Assembly: GCA_902470915.1 (NCBI GenBank)
Contig: CABRIB010000006.1
Coordinates: forward strand, 1-37,212
Length of the DNA stretch: 37,212 nt
DNA from: an uncultured Collinsella sp.
GTDB lineage: Bacteria; Actinomycetota; Coriobacteriia; Coriobacteriales; Coriobacteriaceae
Direction of reading: 5' to 3'
The translations under genes and the position numbers were made by a program. Under the pieces are notes generated by a model. It saw only the letters and a list, made by a program, of their open reading frames with translations. It made no database searches and was not told where the DNA came from. Below, in pieces: positions 1 to 8,190 of this stretch. Positions within the stretch are counted from its first letter, which is position 1, and every line of letters begins with the position of its first letter.

Positions 1-44
1 ATAGGAGTCCGTCTCGTGGGCTCGGAGATGTGTATAAGAGACAG
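1..44 (+). other. Sequencing adapter (Nextera i7 arm plus Tn5 mosaic end), not genomic
   Basis: Bases 26-44 read AGATGTGTATAAGAGACAG, exactly the 19-base Tn5 mosaic end. Bases 11-25 read GTCTCGTGGGCTCGG, the Nextera read-2 arm. Bases 3-10 read AGGAGTCC, which I recall as the i7 index called N705, and bases 1-2 (AT) fit the end of the P7 primer. This is residual library adapter left on the end of an assembled contig, so the genomic sequence starts at 45. Confidence 0.97.
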
Positions 45-1675
45 ACATAGAGGTGCTTGATGCGATCGGAGCCGACGATGGTGTGCGTGTAGAACATAAT
101 CGGGATGACCGGGCAGTCGGCAGCGACCATTGCGTCGGCCTCCTGCATCTTAGCGACGCGCTCCTCGTCGTCAACAATAGTACGAGCCTCGTCGACCTTG
201 GCGTCGAACTCGGGGTTGTTGTAACCGGAGCGGTTATCGCCACCGAGGGAGTCGGAGTGGAACAGCGGATACAGGAAGTTGTCCATGATCGGGTAGTCGG
301 CAATCCAACCCAGACGACCGAACTGATAGTTAAAGTTCTGATACTGCTCGAGCAGGGCAGACCACTCAGGGGTATCGGAGACAGCGGTAACGCCAACCTT
401 GGCGAGGTCGCCGATGATGGACTCCATGATCTCCTTGTGACCGCCGTCCTGGTTGTAGGAAAGGGTCACGCTAATGCCACGATCCCCGTTAGCGCCAGCG
501 GGAGCAACCTTGTCGAGGTACTCGTTAGCCTTGTCGACATCGTAGGCGCAGAACTCCCATGCGCCCTCCTTGTAGCCATCGATGCCCGGAGGAACAATGC
601 CGTCGGCAGGGGTACGGGTACCCTTATAGATGGTCTTGCAGATGGCCTCACGGTTGATGGCCAGGGAGATGCCCCTGCGCAGGTCGGCGTTGTTGAACGG
701 CTCGGCCGTGGTGTTGCAGGTCAGATAGTACGTGGAAGGCTCGGCGCCGAGCAGCATGCGCTCGCCGTCACCCATGGTGTAGCCGTCCTTGGACACGCCG
801 CGATCCTTCTTGGCGGCATCGATCTGAGCGACGGGAACGTCGCAGACATCGAGGTTACCGGCCTGGAACTCCTTGTAAGCAGTCTCCATGTCCTTGATGA
901 CCTGGAAGTGGATGCCATCGATCTTGGCCTTGTCGCCATAGTAATCGTCGAACTTCTTGAGGTTGATCTCCTGACCATCCTCCCACTTGCCGTCCATCAT
1001 GAACGGGCCGTTACCGACCGGTGCAAGATAGAAGCTCTTGACATCGGACTCGGCGCACTCGGGAACCGGGGCCAGAGCCGGGTGAGAGGCGACGAAGGGG
1101 AAGTCGGCGTAAGCGGAAGACAGCTTGACGACAAGGGTCTCATCGTCGGGGCAGGTAACACCGCTGAGCTCGGTGGCGTTACCGGCAAGCAGATCGTCAT
1201 AGCCCTCGACCATGGAGAGGTGATAGGAGACCTCGGAAGGGCCGTACTCGGTAGCGACAGCCGACTTGGTGTTGACCAGACGCTCCCAACCGAGCTTGAA
1301 GGACTTGGAGGTAACGTCGTCACCGTTGTGGAACTTGGCCTTCTTGATCTTGAAGGTAAACTCGGTGGCGTCGTCGTTGGCCTCAAAGGACTCGCAAGCC
1401 AGCGGAACGATCTCGCCCTTCTCGGCGTCATAAGAGGTCAGAGCGTCAAAGAGCTGGTACTCGACCTGAGTGCCCTGGTCCTCCTGGACATTGTAGGGGT
1501 CGATGCAGACCGGGTTGTTGATGTAGAAGTTCAGCGTCGAACCGGACTCAGAACCGGAAGCGTCGCCACCCTTCTTGCCGCATGCGGCAAGAAAAGCCAT
1601 GGAGCTCGCTGCAAGGGTGCCGCCAACAAAGGCGCGACGACCCATAACGGGCTGGTGGAACATAGAATCAGCCAT
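45..1675 (-). CDS. Oligopeptide-type ABC transporter substrate-binding lipoprotein (SBP_bac_5), C-terminus cut by contig end
   Basis: Extracellular solute-binding lipoprotein of the OppA/MppA family, which delivers peptides or other small ligands to an Opp-type permease. The ATG at 1675 is chosen because AAGGAGG (1681-1687) lies five bases upstream; the ATG at 1680 abuts that site. The N-terminus has a twin-arginine run (GRRAFV, residues 12-17), a hydrophobic segment and a lipobox LAAC with Cys32, which suggests Tat export followed by lipidation. SBP_bac_5 features follow, such as the FKIKKAKFHNGDDVT stretch and a GNGPFMM segment. About 543 codons are present and the reading runs into the adapter at 44/45, so probably only a short tail is missing. 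No permease genes are visible on this side, and the ligand cannot be told. It is separate from the second SBP at 18027-19640. Confidence 0.88.
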
Positions 1676-1771
1676 GCCATCCTCCTTATGAGATAGGACA
1701 AAGTAAGTTCGGTCGGGCAACGTCAAGACAGCCCAATCGAACCATTCAAACGCGGTCCGCCGTTTTGGCTG

Positions 1772-1800
1772 GTTATACAAAGCGGACCAACGTATTGCAA
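1772..1800 (-). promoter_or_regulatory. Candidate sigma-70-type promoter for the lipoprotein gene
   Basis: On the minus strand TTGCAA (1800-1795) and TATAAC (1777-1772) are separated by 17 bases. They match the -35 consensus at 4/6 and the -10 consensus at 5/6. A start near 1765 would leave a leader of about 90 bases. The rest of the 1676-1914 gap shows nothing else I recognise. Confidence 0.5.
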
Positions 1801-1914
1801 TACAGTAGCGCATTTTATGCACGATTTGGGGCTAATTCCGGTTAACGGTCGAGATTTTCTTTAGTTGGGCGAAGTATATGAGGATATTTTGACTCTGTTA
1901 CAAATATGTAAACA

Positions 1915-1944
1915 AAAAGGGTCTCGCACTTGCGGGACCCTTTT
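1915..1944 (-). terminator. Rho-independent terminator after secG
   Basis: A 13-bp stem (1915-1927 with 1932-1944, one G-T pair) closes a 4-base loop. On the minus strand it is followed by TTTTTGTTT. It lies 22 bases past the secG stop codon. Confidence 0.85.
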
Positions 1945-1966
1945 CAAGTATTTATGCGGCTCGTGA

Positions 1967-2221
1967 TTAGTAGCCCACGATGCCCTGCGGGAAGAAGAAC
2001 ATGCACAGCACGACGCACACGGCAAACACGACAGCCATGATGACGGTCAGGCGGTCAAGGTTCTGCTCCATAACGCCCGTGGCAGAGCTGGAGTTATACA
2101 GCGAGCTGGCAATCATATCCGAAACGCCGGTACCCTTACCGGAATGCATCAGGACGAGAATCGTCAGCGCCACGGCAGAAACAGCCCAAACGACAAACAG
2201 AAGAATCTGGAACGGACCCAT
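1967..2221 (-). CDS. secG: Preprotein translocase subunit SecG
   Basis: Small membrane subunit of the SecYEG protein-export channel; it supports SecA-driven translocation. The 84-residue product has two hydrophobic helices (about residues 4-25 and 56-77). Between them lies the family's conserved loop with a Leu-rich stretch, LMHSGKGTG, and a Ser-rich stretch before MEQNLDRLTVIMA. Length and topology are normal for SecG. AAGGAGC lies just upstream of the ATG. It follows gpmI on the same strand, as secG follows tpiA or other glycolytic genes in many Gram-positives. Strong terminators lie on both sides (2329-2360 and 1915-1944), so it may be transcribed partly on its own. Confidence 0.93.
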   Translation of the reverse strand: MGPFQILLFVVWAVSAVALTILVLMHSGKGTGVSDMIASSLYNSSSATGVMEQNLDRLTVIMAVVFAVCVVLCMFFFPQGIVGY

Positions 2222-2328
2222 AGATAAGCTCCTTAATAGAACAGTTCAAACTCCAGTACTGTACCACAATCCCCCGCTCTCCCCTACCTGCCACTCAAGG
2301 ACGGGGTGGAAATGGCAGAAATACCAAA

Positions 2329-2360
2329 AAGGGGGTTGTCCGGTTGTGGACAACCCCCTT
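2329..2360 (-). terminator. Rho-independent terminator after gpmI
   Basis: A perfect 12-bp stem (2329-2340 with 2349-2360) has an 8-base loop. It is followed on the minus strand by TTTTTGG and lies 25 bases past the gpmI stop codon. Confidence 0.85.
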
Positions 2361-2385
2361 GCTAGAAAACGGTATTTGTTTTCTA

Positions 2386-3939
2386 TTAGGCCTCGGTAGC
2401 GAGCACGCGGCCCGTCATCTCGGCGGAAGGCTCAATACCAGCCATGGTGAGCATGGTCGGAGCGATATCGGAAAGACGGCCGTCCTCGATACCGGTGAGC
2501 TTGGCCTTCTCATCAACGATGATGAACGGCACGCGGTTGGTGGTGTGAGCCGTAAACGGATGCTTGGAACCGTCGGAAGCAACGTCAAACATGTGATCGG
2601 CGTTGCCGTGGTCGGCGGTAATCAGTGCAAAGCCGCCCTTGGCGAGAATCGCCGGGACAACCTTGGACAGGGCATCGTCAACAGCCTCGACAGCCTTAAC
2701 GGCAGCGTCGAAGACACCGGTGTGACCAACCATGTCGCAGTTCGCGAAGTTCACGATGTAGAAATCAGCGCGATCCTCGTTGATGGCGGCGACGAGCTTC
2801 TCGGTAACCTCGGGAGCGCTCATCTCGGGCTGCAGATCGTAGGTAGCAACCTTGGGGGAAGCGACGAGCACGCGCTCCTCGCCCTCCTTGGGCTCCTCGA
2901 TGCCACCGTTGAGGAAGAACGTCACGTGGGCGTACTTCTCGGTCTCGGCAGTGTGCAGCTGCTTCAGGCCATTGGCGGCGATAACGTCGGCCAGGACGTT
3001 CTCGGGGAACGTCTTGGGGAAGGCGACCTCGACGTCAAACGTCGGATCATACTCGGTCATCGTCACAAAGTGCGAAAGCTTGATCTGCTCGCGCTCAAAG
3101 CCGTCGAACTCCTTGTCCGTGAACACGCGGGTCATCTGACGAGCGCGGTCGGGACGGAAGTTGAAGAAGATGGCCGCGTCGCCCTCGTGAATGCCCTCGT
3201 TATGGGCAGCGAAAGGCTCGACGAACTCGTCGCCGCGCGGATCCTTCTCGTAGTAGGCCTTGATACCGGCAACAGGGTCGACATCGGCATCGGACGCGTT
3301 GACCATGACGTCGTAGGCGCGCTGGATGCGCTCCCAACGATTATCGCGGTCCATGGCCCAATAACGGCCCGAGACGGTGGCAACGCGAGCGTCGCAACCG
3401 GTCTCCTCGGAAATCTTAGCCAGGAAGGCGCAGAACTCACTCATGTAGCCAGCGCCGGACTGCGGGTCAACGTCGCGGCCATCCATGAAGGCGTGGACGC
3501 GAACGGTCTTGACACCGTGCTCGGCAGCCATCTTGACCAGAGCCTCGACGTGGTTCATGTGGGAGTGAACGCCGCCAGGGCTCATAAGGCCCATGAGGTG
3601 GAGAGTCTTGTCCTCGGCCTTGACATCGTCCATAGCCTTGACGAAAACCTCGTTCTTGGCGATGGAGCCGTCCTTGATGGCATTGTTGATGCGCGAAAGC
3701 TCCTGGAACACGATGCGGCCGGCACCGATGTTGAGGTGGCCTACCTCGGAGTTGCCCATCTGGCCGTCGGGAAGGCCCACGTCCTCGCCCGAAGCACCGA
3801 GCGTGGTGTGGGGGTACTTCTCGTACAGGCTATCAAGGAAGGGCGTCTTGGCAGCGGCGACGGCGTTCTCGCCATCAGCCGGAGCCAGGCCGCAGCCGTC
3901 CATGATAATCAGGAGTGCAGGAAGATGACGCTGTGCCAT
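2386..3939 (-). CDS. gpmI: 2,3-bisphosphoglycerate-independent phosphoglycerate mutase
   Basis: Interconverts 3- and 2-phosphoglycerate in glycolysis, in the cytosol, using two Mn ions and a phosphoserine intermediate. At 517 residues it has the usual family length. The metal/nucleophile motifs are visible: Asp14 in MDGCG, Ser64 in MGNSEVGH, and the late motifs NCDMVGHTG and TADHGNADHM. The first motif is DGCG, where most homologues have DGWG; the change is next to a ligand but not one itself. The start lies 5 bases past the tpiA stop (TAG at 3945-3947), with TAGGA as a weak ribosome site, which points to translational coupling. It ends the gap-pgk-tpiA-gpmI series; enolase is not in the window. 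Confidence 0.95.
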   Translation of the reverse strand: MAQRHLPALLIIMDGCGLAPADGENAVAAAKTPFLDSLYEKYPHTTLGASGEDVGLPDGQMGNSEVGHLNIGAGRIVFQELSRINNAIKDGSIAKNEVFVKAMDDVKAEDKTLHLMGLMSPGGVHSHMNHVEALVKMAAEHGVKTVRVHAFMDGRDVDPQSGAGYMSEFCAFLAKISEETGCDARVATVSGRYWAMDRDNRWERIQRAYDVMVNASDADVDPVAGIKAYYEKDPRGDEFVEPFAAHNEGIHEGDAAIFFNFRPDRARQMTRVFTDKEFDGFEREQIKLSHFVTMTEYDPTFDVEVAFPKTFPENVLADVIAANGLKQLHTAETEKYAHVTFFLNGGIEEPKEGEERVLVASPKVATYDLQPEMSAPEVTEKLVAAINEDRADFYIVNFANCDMVGHTGVFDAAVKAVEAVDDALSKVVPAILAKGGFALITADHGNADHMFDVASDGSKHPFTAHTTNRVPFIIVDEKAKLTGIEDGRLSDIAPTMLTMAGIEPSAEMTGRVLATEA

Positions 3940-3944
3940 ATGTC

Positions 3945-4712
3945 CTACTCGCCTGCCTTGACGACCATAGAGGCAAAGTCGGCAGCCTTGAGCGAAGCGC
4001 CGCCCACAAGGGCGCCGTCAACGTCGGGCTTGGCGACGAGCTCGGCGATGTTGCCGGGCTTGGCGGAACCGCCGTAGAGAACGCGGATGCCGTTGGCGAG
4101 CTCCTCGCCGAACATCTCCTTGAGGGTCTCACGGATAGCACCGCAGACCTCCTGAGCGTCCTCAGCGGTAGCGGTCTTGCCGGTGCCGATGGCCCAAATG
4201 GGCTCGTAGGCGACGACGACCTGCTTGGGGCAGGTGATCTCAAGACCAGCAAGGCCAGCCTTGACCTGGTTCACGACGTGCTCGACATAGGTGCCGGCCT
4301 CGCGAACCTCAAGGGACTCGCCGCAGCAGAAGACGGGAACAAGACCGGCGGCAACGAGTGCCTTGGCCTTCTTGTTCTGGTCCTCGTCGGTCTCGTGGAA
4401 GTAGTCACGACGCTCGGAGTGACCGATGATGCAGTAAGTGCAGCCAGCGGACTTGAGCATGTCACAAGAGGACTCACCGGTGAAGGCACCCTTGGCCTCC
4501 CAGTACACGTTCTGTGCACCGAGGGCGATGGGGGCAGCCTGAATACGGTCATGAACCGTGGTGATGTCGATGGTCGGAGGGCAGACGAGCACCTCGACGC
4601 CAGCCGGAACCTCGGGCAGAGCCTGAGCCAGCTCGTCGGCGAGCTTGGCGGCCTCGGCGACGTCGTTGTTCATCTTCCAGTTACCAGCGATAAGAAGGGT
4701 GCGATTAGGCAT
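3945..4712 (-). CDS. tpiA: Triosephosphate isomerase
   Basis: Interconverts dihydroxyacetone phosphate and glyceraldehyde-3-phosphate. The product is 255 residues, normal for this TIM-barrel family. Catalytic residues are in place: Asn11 and Lys13 (GNWKM), His98 (IIGHSERR) and Glu170 (VAYEPIWAIGTG), the last leading into the flexible loop. The frame is open further upstream, but the ATG at 4712 gives the canonical MPNRTLLIAGNWK start and has GGAGG nine bases upstream, inside pgk. The gene therefore overlaps the end of pgk by 8 bases (the GATGCCTAA arrangement), a sign of coupled translation. Confidence 0.97.
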   Translation of the reverse strand: MPNRTLLIAGNWKMNNDVAEAAKLADELAQALPEVPAGVEVLVCPPTIDITTVHDRIQAAPIALGAQNVYWEAKGAFTGESSCDMLKSAGCTYCIIGHSERRDYFHETDEDQNKKAKALVAAGLVPVFCCGESLEVREAGTYVEHVVNQVKAGLAGLEITCPKQVVVAYEPIWAIGTGKTATAEDAQEVCGAIRETLKEMFGEELANGIRVLYGGSAKPGNIAELVAKPDVDGALVGGASLKAADFASMVVKAGE

Positions 4713-5895
4713 CGAGAAGCGCCTCCACTCCGGGCAGGGCCTTACCCTCGACGAGCTCCATGGAAGCGCCACCACCGGTGGAGATCCAGCTCATCTTGTC
4801 GGCCAGGTTAAACTTGTTGACGGCTGCGACAGAGTCGCCACCACCGATGATCGAGGTGCAGTCAGCCTCGGCGACAGCCTCGGCGATAGCCTGGGTGCCG
4901 TGAGCGAAGTTATCGAACTCGAAGACGCCCATGGGGCCATTCCAGAACACGGTCTTGGCGCCCTTGACAGCCTCGGCGTAGAGCTCCTCGGTCTTAGGAC
5001 CGATGTCCATGCCCTCACGATCGTCAGGGATAGCATCGGAAGCGACGACCTCGGGAACAGCGTCCTCGCCAAAGTGATCGGCAACACGGTTGTCGATGGG
5101 GAGCAGGATCTTGACGCCCTTCTCCTCGGCCTTCTTGAGCATCTCGCCAGCGCGCTCGACCCAGTCCTCTTCCTTGAGGGACTGACCGACGGACAGGCCC
5201 TGAGCCAGGAAGAAGGTGTAGGCCATGCCGCCACCGATGATCAGGGTGTCAGCGGAGTCGATGAGGTGATCGAGAACGCCGATCTTGGAGGAAACCTTGG
5301 AACCGCCGACGATGGCGACGAAGGGGCGCTCGGGCTCGGCGAAGATGCCGGTCAGCGTGTCGACCTCCTTCTCGAGCAAGAAGCCGGCGACGGCAGGCAG
5401 GTAAGCGGCGGGGCCCACGACGGAACCCTGGGCGCGGTGAGCGGTGCCGAAGGCATCGAGAACGAAGACGTCACCATAGGAAGCGAGCTTCTTGGCGATC
5501 TCGGGATCGTTCTTCTTCTCACGCTTGTCAAAACGGACGTTCTCGAGAACGAGGACCTTACCCGGCTCGACGGCGGCGACAGCCTCAGCAGCCTTCTCGC
5601 CGTAGGTGTCAGCGACAAAGGCAACGTCGAGACCAGAGAGCTCAGCGAGCTTCTTGGCGACGGGCTCGAGGGACAGCTCGGGCTGGAAGCCGGTGCCCTC
5701 GGGACGGCCGAGGTGGCTCATGAGGATGACGCGAGCGTTGTGCTCAACGAGGTAGTTGATGGTGGGCAGGGCAGCCTTGATACGGGTGGTGTCGCCAACG
5801 ACGCCATCCTTGATAGGCACGTTAAAGTCAACGCGGACGAGAACGCGCTTTCCGTCGACATCGATGTCGCGGACGGTCTTCTTGGTAAAGGCCAT
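4705..5895 (-). CDS. pgk: Phosphoglycerate kinase
   Basis: Makes ATP and 3-phosphoglycerate from 1,3-bisphosphoglycerate and ADP. The 396-residue product is of normal length. The signature VRVDFNVP is at residues 20-27, with substrate-binding motifs such as MSHLGRP and the C-terminal nucleotide loop (GGGDSVAAV, then STGGGASMEL). The ATG at 5895 is chosen over an in-frame upstream start because it gives the family-typical MAFTKKTV start and has GAAAGGT upstream. The gap terminator (5955-5998) precedes it, so pgk probably has its own promoter as well as readthrough. tpiA overlaps its 3' end. Confidence 0.97.
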   Translation of the reverse strand: MAFTKKTVRDIDVDGKRVLVRVDFNVPIKDGVVGDTTRIKAALPTINYLVEHNARVILMSHLGRPEGTGFQPELSLEPVAKKLAELSGLDVAFVADTYGEKAAEAVAAVEPGKVLVLENVRFDKREKKNDPEIAKKLASYGDVFVLDAFGTAHRAQGSVVGPAAYLPAVAGFLLEKEVDTLTGIFAEPERPFVAIVGGSKVSSKIGVLDHLIDSADTLIIGGGMAYTFFLAQGLSVGQSLKEEDWVERAGEMLKKAEEKGVKILLPIDNRVADHFGEDAVPEVVASDAIPDDREGMDIGPKTEELYAEAVKGAKTVFWNGPMGVFEFDNFAHGTQAIAEAVAEADCTSIIGGGDSVAAVNKFNLADKMSWISTGGGASMELVEGKALPGVEALLDA

Positions 5896-5918
5896 GTTTG
5901 CTTCTACCTTTCGTACGT

Positions 5919-5941
5919 GTCTGCCTCCCATTACGGCAGAC
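5919..5941. repeat. Inverted repeat in the pgk leader
   Basis: GTCTGCC (5919-5925) and GGCAGAC (5935-5941) form a perfect 7-bp inverted repeat with a 9-base spacer, 24 bases upstream of the pgk start codon. It could be a leader hairpin or an operator. A TATAAG -10-like hexamer lies beside it on the minus strand (5952-5947), but no convincing -35 goes with it. Confidence 0.45.
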
Positions 5942-5954
5942 GATTTCTTATAAA

Positions 5955-5998
5955 AAGGGCGCGACCCTAGGGTGTAAGCCCTATAAGGCCGCGCCCTT
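5955..5998 (-). terminator. Rho-independent terminator after gap
   Basis: AAGGGCGCG (5955-5963) pairs with CGCGCCCTT (5990-5998), with a small inner AGGG/CCCT helix. On the minus strand it is followed by TTTTTAT. It lies between the gap stop codon and pgk, so it separates, or sets the ratio of, gap and pgk expression. Confidence 0.75.
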
Positions 5999-6035
5999 CT
6001 TTAGACGCTCAACGAGCTATTCGCTAAAAGCTAAA

Positions 6036-7061
6036 TTAAGCAACGAACTTCTCGAAGTACTTGATGGTGCGGACCATCTGAGAGGTGTAGGAGTTCTCGT
6101 TGTCGTACCAAGAGGTGACCTGAACGAGGGTCTGGCCGTTGCCGAGGTCAGAGCACATGGTCTGAGTGGCGTCGAAGATGGAGCCGTGGGTCTCGCCGAC
6201 GATGTCGCGGGAGACGATCTGGTCCTCGTTGTAGGCGAAGGTCTCGGGGATGGTCTCAGCGTAGGCCTTCATGGCAGCGTTGACCTCGTCGACGGTGACC
6301 TTCTTGTCAACGACGGCGTAGAGGTTGGTCAGCGAGCCGGTCGGCGTCGGGACGCGCTGGGCGGCACCGATGAGCTTGCCGTTGAGCTCGGGGAGAACCA
6401 GGCCGATGGCCTTGGCAGCGCCCGTGGTGTTCGGGACGATGTTCTCGGAGCAGGCGCGGGAGCGACGGAAGTTGCCCTTGCGCTGCGGGCCGTCGAGCGG
6501 CATCTGGTCGCCGGTGAAGGCGTGAATGGTGGTCATGATGCCGGACACGATGGGAGCGAAGTCGTTCAGACCCTTGGCCATCGGGGCGAGGCAGTTGGTG
6601 GTGCAGGAAGCAGCGGAGATGATGTTGTCCTCAGCGGTCAGCGTCTCATGGTTGACGTTGTACACGATGGTGGGCAGATCGCTGCCAGCCGGAGCGGAGA
6701 TGACGACCTTCTTGGCGCCAGCGTTGATGTGGGCCTGAGCCTTAGCCTTGCTGGTGTAGAAGCCGGTGCACTCGAGAACGACGTCAACGTCGAGGTCGCC
6801 CCAAGGCAGGTTGTTGGCGTCGGCCTCCTTGTAGATCTTGATCTCCTTGCCGTCAACGGTGATGGAATCCTCGCCAGCAACGACCTCGTGATCGCGAGCG
6901 TAGTTGCCCTGCGTGGAGTCGTACTTCAGCAGGTAAGCGAGCATATCGGGAGAGGTGAGGTCGTTGATAGCGACGATCTCGGAGCCCTCATGACCGAACA
7001 TCTGACGGAAAGCCAGACGACCGATGCGACCGAAGCCGTTAATAGCAACCTTTACTGCCAT
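6036..7061 (-). CDS. gap: Glyceraldehyde-3-phosphate dehydrogenase (phosphorylating, NAD-type)
   Basis: Oxidises glyceraldehyde-3-phosphate to 1,3-bisphosphoglycerate with NAD+. The 341-residue product has the NAD-binding start INGFGRIGRLAF and Asp34 in AINDL, which usually marks NAD preference. Active-site Cys153 is in ASCTTNC, and His180 is in the TTIHAFTGDQ region. The ATG at 7061 is chosen because AAAGGAGA lies just upstream and the protein then starts MAVKVAINGFG, as in the family; the frame is open for 34 more codons upstream. It is followed by its own terminator and then pgk. The gap before it (7062-7254) is AT-rich with a perfect palindrome at 7196-7209. Confidence 0.97.
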   Translation of the reverse strand: MAVKVAINGFGRIGRLAFRQMFGHEGSEIVAINDLTSPDMLAYLLKYDSTQGNYARDHEVVAGEDSITVDGKEIKIYKEADANNLPWGDLDVDVVLECTGFYTSKAKAQAHINAGAKKVVISAPAGSDLPTIVYNVNHETLTAEDNIISAASCTTNCLAPMAKGLNDFAPIVSGIMTTIHAFTGDQMPLDGPQRKGNFRRSRACSENIVPNTTGAAKAIGLVLPELNGKLIGAAQRVPTPTGSLTNLYAVVDKKVTVDEVNAAMKAYAETIPETFAYNEDQIVSRDIVGETHGSIFDATQTMCSDLGNGQTLVQVTSWYDNENSYTSQMVRTIKYFEKFVA

Positions 7062-7195
7062 TGTGTCTCCTTTCGTAAGGCCCCCGCGAGCTACAGCGCC
7101 CGCCGTTGAGGCCCACAAACTAACCACTCGCCTAATATACCTTTTTTTTGACTTGAATTTCACGAGAATGCTCGAAATTGAAAATCAAATTTACG

Positions 7196-7209
7196 TTAAA
7201 ACGTTTTAA
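7196..7209. promoter_or_regulatory. 14-bp perfect palindrome upstream of gap, candidate operator
   Basis: TTAAAACGTTTTAA is a perfect palindrome with a central CG, about 135 bases upstream of the gap start codon and 46 bases past whiA. A central CG is typical of LacI/CcpA-family operators, but the flanks do not clearly fit a cre consensus. A TATATT -10-like element on the minus strand (7139-7134) lies downstream of it, without a good -35. The factor that binds is unknown. Confidence 0.4.
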
Positions 7210-7254
7210 AGAGTAAAACAGCAGTTCAATCCCTATATAAGCAGTTTCGCTCAA

Positions 7255-8184
7255 CTACCTGTTTGCTTCAATGAGCTTTTCAAGCCTCAAAACTCGATGG
7301 TAGAGGGCCGACTTCGACAAGGGAGGGTCAGCCATCTCCCCCAGATCGCGCAGTGACAGATCAGGATAGCGCTCGCGCAGGTCGCAAAAGACCGCCAAGG
7401 CGTCCGGAAGCGTGTCGCGCAAACCCCGCTGTTCGAGCTCATCGATCAACGCAAGCTGATGCTGGGCGGCACCCGCACTTCTGGTCTGATTGGCCAGCTC
7501 GGCATTCACGCGACGGTTTACGTCGTTCTTAACCAATTTGACCGCGCGCGCTTCCTCGATCTCGGCAACGCTGCGCTTGGCGCCGACCAGCTTTAGAAGC
7601 TGCTCGATCTCCTCGGCGCTCTTAATGTAGACGGCAAAGGATCCGCGCCGCGCGTTAACGCGCGCATGGACCCCAATCTGCTCCAATAGATCGCAAAGCC
7701 CCCGGGCATACTGCTCGCCCTGCACCGCAATCTCCAAATGAAAATCGCCGCGTGGATCGGCCACGAAACCGCCGGCGATGAGCGCGCCGCGGATGTAGGC
7801 AAGCCTGCAGCAGGGACGGGCAACGATGTGCCGGGGAACACCAGCGACGAGCCCTCCCCTGCGGTCGAGAATGCCCAGCAGCACCAGAGCCTTGTCCAGG
7901 TCGGGCTGATCGGGCAGGGTAATGAGATAGTTACGGACCTTATGCAAGACCGATTTACGAACGGTGAATTCCGTTTTGAGCTTAAGGATGCGATGCGTCA
8001 GTGTGATCATCGTGCGCGCGACGGCACCCGTCTCGGTCGCGACCGTCAAACGATACCGCCCGGAGCCGGCCAGCGAAAGTGTACCGCTCACACGCGTCAG
8101 GGCGGCAAGCGTCGACAAATCGCAGTATTCACATTCGGGTTCGCAGCGCGCGAGCTCGTCACGCACCTCGGCGGTAAACGACAT
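7255..8184 (-). CDS. whiA: DNA-binding protein WhiA
   Basis: WhiA family: a two-repeat LAGLIDADG-homing-endonuclease-like domain without nuclease activity, followed by a C-terminal helix-turn-helix. In Streptomyces it drives sporulation genes; in other Gram-positives it affects division and chromosome segregation. The 309-residue product has the typical start MSFTAEVRDELAR, the RRGSFAVYIKS region in the second repeat, a VNRRVNAELAN link at about residues 225-235, and a C-terminal HTH (SLRDLGEMADPPLSKSALYHR). The start lies 6 bases past the rapZ stop, so the two form an operon. In many Gram-positives yvcK sits between rapZ and whiA; here it does not. Confidence 0.94.
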   Translation of the reverse strand: MSFTAEVRDELARCEPECEYCDLSTLAALTRVSGTLSLAGSGRYRLTVATETGAVARTMITLTHRILKLKTEFTVRKSVLHKVRNYLITLPDQPDLDKALVLLGILDRRGGLVAGVPRHIVARPCCRLAYIRGALIAGGFVADPRGDFHLEIAVQGEQYARGLCDLLEQIGVHARVNARRGSFAVYIKSAEEIEQLLKLVGAKRSVAEIEEARAVKLVKNDVNRRVNAELANQTRSAGAAQHQLALIDELEQRGLRDTLPDALAVFCDLRERYPDLSLRDLGEMADPPLSKSALYHRVLRLEKLIEANR

Positions 8185-8190
8185 GCAGAC

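Noticed and set aside
53..1696. A 547-codon plus-strand frame opposite the left-edge lipoprotein gene
   Set aside because: The minus strand encodes a clear SBP_bac_5 lipoprotein with ribosome site and lipobox; the plus frame starts beside the adapter and has no recognisable motif.
2344..4077. A 577-codon plus-strand frame opposite gpmI, with similar antisense frames opposite pgk, gap, uvrA and satA
   Set aside because: All are shadows of well-supported minus-strand genes.
4713..4775. Longer tpiA with 21 extra N-terminal residues
   Set aside because: The extension lies inside pgk, has no homology to the family, and the ATG at 4712 has the better ribosome site.
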